A stretch of 64,000 nucleotides of DNA. It comes from an uncultured Pelagibacteraceae bacterium (GTDB taxonomy: Bacteria; Pseudomonadota; Alphaproteobacteria; Pelagibacterales; Pelagibacteraceae). The stretch spans positions 1-64,000 of the forward strand of contig CACIWZ010000001.1 in assembly GCA_902590505.1 (NCBI GenBank), in the 5' to 3' direction. Of the stretch, positions 28,768-35,885 are shown in pieces. The translations under genes and the position numbers were made by a program. Each line of letters opens with the position of its first letter. Positions within the stretch are counted from its first letter, which is position 1. Under the pieces are notes generated by a model. It saw only the letters and a program-made list of their open reading frames with translations, ran no database searches and was not told the DNA's origin.

Positions 28768-29826
28768 ATGTACCTCAATCATTTAAAAAAGATTTCAAGA
28801 ACATCACAATACGATTTTGATAGATCTAATTACCTCAGACTAGACGCTAACGAAAGAGTTATACCCTTTAAAACAAAAGAAATAGAAAATATAAAAAAGA
28901 TTATAACTAGTGAATTGATACAATCTTACCCACCATCTAACAAAAGTCTAATAAAATTGATTTCAAAAAAAGAAAAAATCAATGAAAAATTTATTACTCT
29001 AGTGGCTGGTTCCGATACAGCGCTTAAGTATTTGTTTGAGGTTTTTAATAAAAAAAAGAAAAAAATAGTATCAATATTTCCAACCTATGGAATGATAAGT
29101 GTTTACTCTAGTATCTATAAATATAAAATTAAAAATATCTCTGAGTCAAAATTTGAAGAAAATATAATATCTAAAGATATTATAAAAAATTGTTCTTTTA
29201 TTTATCTAGCTAATCCAAATCAACCAAGTGGAAATATTATTAAGTACCATTCATTGATTAATATAATTAAAAAAGCAAATAAACAAAAAATACATATTGT
29301 TATTGACGAAGCTTATATTGATTTTACAAACCAAAAGAGCTGCTCTAATTTAGTAAAAAAATATAAATACTTAATCGTATTGAAATCTTTATCTAAGTCT
29401 ATAGGTATTGCAGGACTCAGATTAGGTTATGTTATAAGCAATCCTCAGATAAAAATAATATTAGATGCTGTAAAACCTATATTTGATATCACTGGTCCAT
29501 CAATAAAAATATGTGAGTTTTTTTTTAAGAATAAAAAGATATTAGAAAATTATTTACAGGAAATTAAAAAATCAAAAAATTTTGTAGGACGGGAGTGTGC
29601 TAAGAGACAATTAAAATTTAAACTAACTAATGCAAATTTTTTTCACATTTTCTTTGAAAAAGGAAACAAGGTAAAAAATATAGTAAAAAAATTAAAACAT
29701 AGAAAAATATTGATTAAATCAAAGTATTCTAAAGGATTTAATGTTCTTAAAAATTCAATTAGGATAACTTATGGATCAAGATCTCAAATGTCTACTTTCT
29801 TTAATGAACTTGATAAAATACAGTAA
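28768..29826 (+). CDS. HisC-like class I/II PLP aminotransferase
   Basis: 352 residues. YLRLDANERVIPF is the N-terminal signature of histidinol-phosphate aminotransferase relatives; LANPNQPSGN (about 148-156) binds PLP, VIDEAYIDF carries the PLP-ring Asp (D180), and LKSLSKSIGIAGLRLGY contains the Schiff-base Lys (K210). The gene is far from any his genes and sits between a sugar SDR and a cytidylyltransferase, so a specialised role such as making an amino-alcohol phosphate or amino acid substituent is likely. The substrate is not readable. Confidence 0.85.
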   Translation: MYLNHLKKISRTSQYDFDRSNYLRLDANERVIPFKTKEIENIKKIITSELIQSYPPSNKSLIKLISKKEKINEKFITLVAGSDTALKYLFEVFNKKKKKIVSIFPTYGMISVYSSIYKYKIKNISESKFEENIISKDIIKNCSFIYLANPNQPSGNIIKYHSLINIIKKANKQKIHIVIDEAYIDFTNQKSCSNLVKKYKYLIVLKSLSKSIGIAGLRLGYVISNPQIKIILDAVKPIFDITGPSIKICEFFFKNKKILENYLQEIKKSKNFVGRECAKRQLKFKLTNANFFHIFFEKGNKVKNIVKKLKHRKILIKSKYSKGFNVLKNSIRITYGSRSQMSTFFNELDKIQ

Positions 29827-29829
29827 AAT

Positions 29830-30561
29830 ATGATTTGTGCTTTATTAATTGGTAGATCTGGTAGCAAAGGATATAAGAATAAAAATATCAAAAAAATTTT
29901 AGGAAAAAGCTTGTGTGAATATTCTTTAATAGCTGCCAAAAAATCTTCATTTGTAAAAAAAATTTATGTTTCAACTGATTGTTCAAAAATTAAAAAAATT
30001 TCAAAAAAGTACAATTGTAATATCATTAATCGACCCAAAAAGTTATGTACTCAATCTGCCTTAGGTGAAGATGTATTTCGTCATGGATATTATGAAATTA
30101 AAGATGATCTTGAAAAGGAAGGAAAAAAATTAGAGTTATTAGTCCTTTTATTTGCAAATGTTGCTACGATATCTCATAAATTAATCGATCGAGGGATAAA
30201 AATTTTGAAATCTAATAAAAAATTTGACTCTGCAGTTTCTACTTCTGTTTATAACATGTGGAGTCCTTTAAGAGCTCGTAAACTTATGAAAGATGGTACT
30301 TTAAAGCCATTTGTGCCCTTTAAAACTTTTGGCAATCCGAAAACTCTTAATTGTGACAGAGACTCACAAGGTGATGTATATTATGCGGATATGTCAGTTT
30401 CAGTTGTAAGACCTAAATGTCTAAAAAATATGAAAAGAGGTTTATTGCCTCAAAAATGGATGGGAAAAAAAATTGCACCAATTAAATCAGAGGCTGGATT
30501 TGATCTTGATTATGAGTGGCAAGTGCCGTTAGCTGAATATTGGATAAAAAAATATAATTGA
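29830..30561 (+). CDS. acylneuraminate cytidylyltransferase family protein, copy 3
   Basis: 243 residues. ALLIGRSGSKGYKNKNIKKILGKSL is the CTP-binding start, VKKIYVSTDCSKI and VLLFANVATIS are the mononucleotide fold strands, and the C-terminus EAGFDLDYEWQVPLAEYWI retains the D-x-D region. The 'LL-ANVAT' and 'GRSGSKG' variants set it apart from NeuA copy 1. Paired 3 bp behind the HisC-like aminotransferase, a pairing more like activation of a small amino-alcohol or acid than of sialic acid; that is inference. Confidence 0.8.
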   Translation: MICALLIGRSGSKGYKNKNIKKILGKSLCEYSLIAAKKSSFVKKIYVSTDCSKIKKISKKYNCNIINRPKKLCTQSALGEDVFRHGYYEIKDDLEKEGKKLELLVLLFANVATISHKLIDRGIKILKSNKKFDSAVSTSVYNMWSPLRARKLMKDGTLKPFVPFKTFGNPKTLNCDRDSQGDVYYADMSVSVVRPKCLKNMKRGLLPQKWMGKKIAPIKSEAGFDLDYEWQVPLAEYWIKKYN

Positions 30562-30562
30562 A

Positions 30563-31723
30563 ATGAGCAAGAGTAATATAAAAACTTACGATAAACAAAA
30601 AAGCTTTATAAATCTTTATGTTTCAAAAAATGAATCAGAAGTAAATATACTTAAAAAAATTAAAAGGAAACTTTATGACAAAAAAATTTTAAGTAAGTTG
30701 AACAATTATCAAATAAAAATTTTAAATATTGTCAGAGATGATCTTTTTAAAACTAATTTAAACAAAAAAAGTATATTTAAACTAACACCAAATATTTTAA
30801 ATGAATTAAAACTAATTGATGAAAATGATATTCCAAAATATCTTTTCCACAGGTATAGGTATGATATATTTCCCGAAACTTACCAAGTAGATGATTATCC
30901 GCCATATTTACAAATTGAACCGACATCCTTTTGTAATTATCGCTGTGTTTTTTGTTTTCAAACCAATAAAGATTTTACTAAAAGATCTAATGGATATATG
31001 GGTAAAATGAAGTTAGATTTTTTTAAATATGTCATTGATGAAGTAAAAGATAAAGTTGAATTTATTTCTTTAGCCTCTAGAGGAGATCCATTAGTAGCTC
31101 CAAATATAATTAAAATGCTAGAATATACCAGAGGAAAATTTTTAAATTTGAAAATAAATACCAATGCATCAGTCCTTACTGAAAGAAAGTGTCATGCTAT
31201 TTTATCGAGTGGTGTAAGAACAATAGTTTTTTCTGCTGATGCAGCAGACTCAGATCTTTATAGTAAAATTAGAGTAAATGGAAAATTAGAAAAAGTATTA
31301 AAAAATATTCAAAACTTTAAAAGGATTAGAGAAAAACATTACGCAAGATCCAAAATTATAACAAGAGTATCTGGAGTAAAAATTAATGATCAACAAAATT
31401 TTACAGAAATGAAGAAATTATGGTCAGAACTTGTCGATCAAGTAGCTTTTGTTGATTATTGTCAATGGGAAAACGTTTATAAAATGAGGAGTAACGAAAT
31501 ACTAAAACCGTGTTCTGAGCTTTGGAGAAGACTGTATATTTGGTGGGATGGAAAAGCTAATCCTTGTGAGGTAGACTATAGATCAATTTTATCTCCTGGA
31601 AACTTAAAAAAATTAAATATCTCAAAATTGTGGAATTCCGAAAAATATAAAGAGCTCAGGCACAATCATTTATCTTCTCAAAGAAAAAAAATAAATCCTT
31701 GTGATCGTTGTACAGTTGTTTAG
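30563..31723 (+). CDS. radical SAM/SPASM domain protein
   Basis: 386 residues. IEPTSFCNYRCVFCFQTN holds the CxxxCxxC cluster (C124, C128, C131). RGDPLVAPNIIKML and NTNASVLTE are the GGE-like and later barrel strands. A C-terminal SPASM-like region has KPCSELWRRLYIWWDGKANPCEVDYRS and ends NPCDRCTVV, able to bind an auxiliary cluster. The first ~110 residues are a unique, Lys-rich N-terminal extension. Such enzymes in glycan clusters often dehydrogenate or epimerise sugars or aminoglycoside-like units. Exact reaction unknown. Confidence 0.83.
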   Translation: MSKSNIKTYDKQKSFINLYVSKNESEVNILKKIKRKLYDKKILSKLNNYQIKILNIVRDDLFKTNLNKKSIFKLTPNILNELKLIDENDIPKYLFHRYRYDIFPETYQVDDYPPYLQIEPTSFCNYRCVFCFQTNKDFTKRSNGYMGKMKLDFFKYVIDEVKDKVEFISLASRGDPLVAPNIIKMLEYTRGKFLNLKINTNASVLTERKCHAILSSGVRTIVFSADAADSDLYSKIRVNGKLEKVLKNIQNFKRIREKHYARSKIITRVSGVKINDQQNFTEMKKLWSELVDQVAFVDYCQWENVYKMRSNEILKPCSELWRRLYIWWDGKANPCEVDYRSILSPGNLKKLNISKLWNSEKYKELRHNHLSSQRKKINPCDRCTVV

Positions 31724-31748
31724 TCCTCTACAAATCATCTGAATTTCA

Positions 31749-33077
31749 ATGCAAATAAGAGAACAACAAATTAAATTAATCAAGCAAGCTAAAACTTACC
31801 TAAAAGAAATTAAATCCCAAGGCATCAACACAAGCTCAAGTTCGTTTTGTTATTTGTCACCGCAGCAGCAATCTCCTGGTAGAGAAGTATTAATTAAGCT
31901 TTTAAGAAAAAATAATCTACTAAATACGTGTATAATAATACTAAAACATCTTGTTGCAATCGGTAATCAGAGCAGCTTTAAAATTAAAAATAGCGAAAAT
32001 CTCTATAAAAAAAATTATGAAAATATTATTCTTACATGGGCTTTAAAAAAAAATTTCAACAAAACTGGAGTATTTAGTGATAGAAAACTCGGCGCAAGTT
32101 CAAATTTAAAAAAAAATACTCTTTGGTTTTTATTGTATCAGGATAATGAGCTACCAAAAAAAATTGGTAAAAATATAACAATTTTGTATGAAAAAAAGAA
32201 AATAATAAAATTTAATATAATTTACTTAATAAAAAAATTATTTGAAAACCTTATTAAATATAATTTTTCATTTAAAAAATTTTTTCATTTTACATCTTAC
32301 CAATCAAGTTTCGCTGAGATTGTTAATAAAAGCCTTAAAAATTTACTTCATCAAAAAAAAATTAAATCAATAATCACACCATATGAGTCTCAGCCCTTCC
32401 AAAACTTAATTTTTGACGAAGCAAAAAAAAAAAATATAAAAACAATTGGATACACGGCAGTATCACAGCCAATGCCTTTGCATAATTTGTTCAGAGATGG
32501 TTCACCAAATATGCTATTAGTTCATAGTAATCAAGAAAAATTACATTTAATAAAATATTTTAATTGGCCTAAAAGCAGGGTGAAAATAATCCATTCTATA
32601 TCTTATAAAAAAAAACCGATTCAGCTTTTAAGTAAAAAAATATTTATTCCATATATTATAAACGATAAAAAAATATATCTGGAAAACTTTATCAAATTAA
32701 TTAAAAAGAAAAAAAATAATAACTTTAGTTTCTACAAAACTCAAAATCACCCCTATATGAAAAACTCAGCCAAACATATTGAATTTATTAATGAAATAAA
32801 TGAAATTAAAAAAAACTATAAACTTAGTTTTTCCAGGGAAAATAATGATTCATCAATTTTTTTTGGTGAAACGTATGGAATATTTGAACTGGTTAGTCGT
32901 GGAATGCAAGTTTTCCATATTACTGGAAACCCTATTTTAGAAACGTACAACGAAAAAATATGGCCAGGTTTTAAAGTTATTAAATTAGATGATAATATAT
33001 ATAGCTATAAAATGATAAAAAAATCTAATGGATTAAAATTTGGTTGGAAAAAAAATAATATTTTTAATTATATTTAG
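31749..33077 (+). CDS. unrecognised protein, possible GT-B-like transferase
   Basis: 442 residues; no family recognised. IITPYESQPFQNLIFDEAKKKNIKTIGYTAVSQPMP, NMLLVHSNQEKLHLIKYFNWPKSRV and FFGETYGIFELVSRGMQVFHITGN resemble the 'P-x-E-x-Q-N', helix and 'E-x-x-x-G' blocks in GT-B-like surface transferases such as those at 24534 and 21110. It follows the SPASM gene by 25 bp and precedes FkbM copy 2. A glycan role is inferred only from setting. Confidence 0.5.
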   Translation: MQIREQQIKLIKQAKTYLKEIKSQGINTSSSSFCYLSPQQQSPGREVLIKLLRKNNLLNTCIIILKHLVAIGNQSSFKIKNSENLYKKNYENIILTWALKKNFNKTGVFSDRKLGASSNLKKNTLWFLLYQDNELPKKIGKNITILYEKKKIIKFNIIYLIKKLFENLIKYNFSFKKFFHFTSYQSSFAEIVNKSLKNLLHQKKIKSIITPYESQPFQNLIFDEAKKKNIKTIGYTAVSQPMPLHNLFRDGSPNMLLVHSNQEKLHLIKYFNWPKSRVKIIHSISYKKKPIQLLSKKIFIPYIINDKKIYLENFIKLIKKKKNNNFSFYKTQNHPYMKNSAKHIEFINEINEIKKNYKLSFSRENNDSSIFFGETYGIFELVSRGMQVFHITGNPILETYNEKIWPGFKVIKLDDNIYSYKMIKKSNGLKFGWKKNNIFNYI

Positions 33078-33085
33078 AGATAAAG

Positions 33086-34033
33086 ATGATAAAAAAAATT
33101 TTAAAAAAAATACTTCAAATATATAAAAGCAGCAATGAAAAAAAAAAAGATAGAATTCTTAAAAAAATATTAGGTAAAAATAAAATTATAGTTTTAGATA
33201 TTGGTGCAGCAGGTGGATTGGAGGGCTTACAGGAAGTATGGAAGCCGCATATTAAAAATTTACATTTAATTATGTCAGAACCACATGAGAACTCTCGTAA
33301 AGAAATTAAAAATAAAGAATATCAAATCATTAATGAAGGTTTTGGGTCTAATATTAGCTCAGATAGTATTTTTTTTGAAACAAGAAAATCTGAATGTTCA
33401 AGCACAAAGGAGTTAAACATTGACTATTTAAAGAGATTTCCTAATCCAGAAAGATTTGAATTATTAAAAAAAAATACAATTAAATTGACGACCCTAGATA
33501 CCGTTTTTAGTGAAGAAAATTTTCCTCATTTTATTAAAATTGATACTGAAGGTGGGGAGTTAGATATTTTAAAAGGAGGACCTAAAACTCTTTCAAATAT
33601 TTTTGGTATAGTTGTTGAAAGTTATTTTAGTGAAATACATAAAAATCAATCGATGTTTGAGGAAATTAAAAATTTACTAGAGGAAAAAAAATTTGAATTT
33701 ATTGATTTTTTAAGACTAGTAAGGTGGGAGAGGCATAACCTTACAAGAGATTATGGGCAGATCCAAGTTGCTGATTCTCTTTTCTTACTTGCTCCTGAAG
33801 AAGTCTTAAAACGTTTTAAACAGGATCTAATTGATATCAATAGTTTAAAAATTTATGTTGCAATATTGTTTATCCTTAATAGACCAGATTACATCAATGT
33901 TATAATGCGCAATATTGACGCCAAAACAAACTCTGAGATATTCATTAAAGAATGCTATTATTATGCTGAAAAATGTGTAAAAAGGATGAGCAATATAAAA
34001 AAATTTACTAAAACATTAGAAAGATATTTTTAA
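33086..34033 (+). CDS. FkbM family methyltransferase, copy 2
   Basis: 315 residues. IVLDIGAAGGLEGLQ is SAM motif I, LIMSEPHENSRKEI the motif II region, and FIKIDTEGGELDILKGG the characteristic FkbM K-D-T-E-G-x-E segment. It differs strongly from the other FkbM in the island (26211), so recent duplication is not suggested. The downstream radical SAM start lies directly after its stop. Likely methylates a sugar hydroxyl. Confidence 0.87.
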   Translation: MIKKILKKILQIYKSSNEKKKDRILKKILGKNKIIVLDIGAAGGLEGLQEVWKPHIKNLHLIMSEPHENSRKEIKNKEYQIINEGFGSNISSDSIFFETRKSECSSTKELNIDYLKRFPNPERFELLKKNTIKLTTLDTVFSEENFPHFIKIDTEGGELDILKGGPKTLSNIFGIVVESYFSEIHKNQSMFEEIKNLLEEKKFEFIDFLRLVRWERHNLTRDYGQIQVADSLFLLAPEEVLKRFKQDLIDINSLKIYVAILFILNRPDYINVIMRNIDAKTNSEIFIKECYYYAEKCVKRMSNIKKFTKTLERYF

Positions 34034-35650
34034 ATGGATAAAGGAATTAAAGTTTTATTTTTGTACCCAAATACTTTTGGTATGAACATGTTACCTCCAG
34101 CTATTGCTTTGTTTTCAGCAATTTTAAAAAAAGAGGGTCATCAGACCAAAATTTTTGATACGACTTATTATGCGACTGATCACGGAATCGACTCTGATGG
34201 ATCAAAAGAACAAGCCTTGAACGTAGTTCCCTATCAAAAGGAAATGGATAAGAAAGGTTTAAGAATTAAAGACACAAGTTGGAAAAAAGATTTAAAAGAA
34301 CTTGTAGAAGACTATAAACCAGATATCTTTATACTTTCTTCAACAGAGGATATGTGGGAACTGGGTATGAGAATTCTTGATGAGCTTAAAGATTTTAAAA
34401 AAGAAAATAATACCCCAGTATTGGCAGGAGGAGTTTTTCCAACTTTTGCTCCTGAAATATGCATTAAATACGATTTAGTTGACATGATTTGTGTTGGTGA
34501 AGGCGAAGTAGCATTAGTAGATGTTTGTGAAAGAGTAAAAAAAAATCAAAATTTTTTTGGAGTTACCAATCTATGGGTAAAAAAAAAGGATGGAGAGATT
34601 GAAAAAAATGAAATAACAAAACCAGTCGACATAAATAATAATCCGATGATAGATACATCACTCTTTGAAGAAGCTAGACTTTATAGACCCATGGCAGGAA
34701 AGGTTTATAAGATGTATCCAATTGAAACAATCAGAGGATGTCCTTACACTTGTAAATTTTGCAATTCACCGGATCAAATGAAATTATATAAAGGCTTAGG
34801 ACATAGTTTTTTCAGAAAAAAAAGAATTGATTTAGTTTATAAGGAATTAAAGTATTTTAAAGAAATACATAAAGTGGAATACAACTATTTTTGGGCTGAC
34901 ACATTTCTAGCTATGAACAAAAAAGAATTAGACGCATTCTGTGAAATGTATAAAGAAATAAATTTACCTTTCTGGATGCAAACAAGACCTGAGACTGTAA
35001 ATGATGACAATATAAGTAAATTGTCAAAAGTAGGTTTACACAGAATATCTTTTGGAGTGGAACATGGCAATGAAGAATTTAGAGCCAAGATTTTAGACCG
35101 TAGATGGAAAAATAAGGATATTATTGAGAGATTGAAAATTCCACACAAATACGGTGTAGCTTTCAGTGTAAATAATATTACTGGATTTCCAACTGAAACA
35201 AAAAAACTTGCTTTTGACACTATTGAACTTAATAGGCATATAGAGGCTGACAATGCTAATATTTACTCTTTTGTTCCTTTCCATGGAACTCCTTTGAGGA
35301 AAATGTGTGAAGAATTAGATTTAATTAAACCAGAAACAATTACAAAATGTTTAACCAACAAGCCTATATTAAATATGCCTCAATATCCGCCAGAAGAAAT
35401 TGAAGCGATTAAAAAATGTTTTGCACTTTATATCAAATTTCCAAAAAACAGGTGGAAAGAGATTGAAAGAGCAGAAAAAAACGATGCCGAAGGAAACAAA
35501 ATTTATAATAATCTTAAGCAAGAGTACTTAGATACGTACATGCCAAAGCCTGACGCAGATCCTCATGGAGGAGTAGATGAAGAGTACAATGCTGCAACAA
35601 ACGATCCAAAGAACAACATTGAAAAAAAAACCGAAAATTTAATTGCATAA
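34034..35650 (+). CDS. B12-binding-domain radical SAM protein (second copy)
   Basis: 538 residues. The N-terminal ~160 residues look like a cobalamin-binding domain (LFLYPNTFGMNMLPPAIALFSAILKKEGH; VLAGGVFPTFAPE; ICVGEGEVALVD). ETIRGCPYTCKFCNSP contains C236, C240 and C243 for the [4Fe-4S] cluster. A long C-terminal part follows the barrel. B12-dependent radical SAM enzymes methylate unactivated carbon or phosphorus or rearrange rings. It is the last gene before the cobalamin riboswitch, and its composition is less A-rich than its neighbours. Confidence 0.85.
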   Translation: MDKGIKVLFLYPNTFGMNMLPPAIALFSAILKKEGHQTKIFDTTYYATDHGIDSDGSKEQALNVVPYQKEMDKKGLRIKDTSWKKDLKELVEDYKPDIFILSSTEDMWELGMRILDELKDFKKENNTPVLAGGVFPTFAPEICIKYDLVDMICVGEGEVALVDVCERVKKNQNFFGVTNLWVKKKDGEIEKNEITKPVDINNNPMIDTSLFEEARLYRPMAGKVYKMYPIETIRGCPYTCKFCNSPDQMKLYKGLGHSFFRKKRIDLVYKELKYFKEIHKVEYNYFWADTFLAMNKKELDAFCEMYKEINLPFWMQTRPETVNDDNISKLSKVGLHRISFGVEHGNEEFRAKILDRRWKNKDIIERLKIPHKYGVAFSVNNITGFPTETKKLAFDTIELNRHIEADNANIYSFVPFHGTPLRKMCEELDLIKPETITKCLTNKPILNMPQYPPEEIEAIKKCFALYIKFPKNRWKEIERAEKNDAEGNKIYNNLKQEYLDTYMPKPDADPHGGVDEEYNAATNDPKNNIEKKTENLIA

Positions 35651-35663
35651 ATTAATTTTTTTC

Positions 35664-35692
35664 TTGATATTCACTTACCTTTAAGTTACCTT
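35664..35692 (+). promoter_or_regulatory. candidate promoter upstream of the cobalamin riboswitch
   Basis: TTGATA at 35664-35669 and TACCTT at 35687-35692 are separated by 17 bp, a sigma70-like arrangement that would start transcription at about 35699, the 5' edge of aptamer helix P1. The -10 match is weak (three of six). The same stretch holds two tandem TTACCTTTA copies complementary to the btuB ribosome-binding site. Confidence 0.3.
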
Positions 35693-35698
35693 TATCTC

Positions 35699-35810
35699 AT
35701 ACTGAAATGCATGGTGGGAAATCAGTGTGAAATTCATTGGCTGTTCCTGCAACGGTTATAGTCCGAGCGCCACCCAGTATAGTCCGCTGTTGAACAATGG
35801 CCAGGAAAAG
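35699..35810 (+). ncRNA. cobalamin riboswitch, class II (env8-like) aptamer
   Basis: The core contains GGTGGGAAATCAGTGTGAAATT, then CCTGCAACGGTTATAGTCC, then GAGCGCCACCC, the conserved cobalamin aptamer segments including the B12 box. ATACTG (35699-35704) pairs with CAGTAT (35775-35780) to close P1. Only about five bases lie between the GCAACGG and GTCCGA elements, so the large peripheral extension of class I is missing; this and the GTGGGAAA/GTGAAATTC/ACGGTTATA order match the class II env8 type known from marine DNA. It precedes btuB by about 75 bp and likely switches it off when B12 is plentiful. A kissing-loop helix may follow at about 35783-35808. Confidence 0.85.
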
Positions 35811-35885
35811 TCTAGTTCTGCAATTAAATTTAGCAGTGGCTTTTATTAACTAGAACTTAATGTTCTATAAAAGAAAGGTAAGCCA

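Noticed and set aside
28768-30561. Phosphonate pathway (aminotransferase plus cytidylyltransferase)
   Set aside because: No PEP mutase or phosphonopyruvate decarboxylase partner is recognised, so the pair alone is not enough to claim phosphonate synthesis.
34885-35253. 122-codon open frame on the minus strand inside the second radical SAM gene
   Set aside because: No Shine-Dalgarno, no recognisable domain and fully opposite a well-supported gene.
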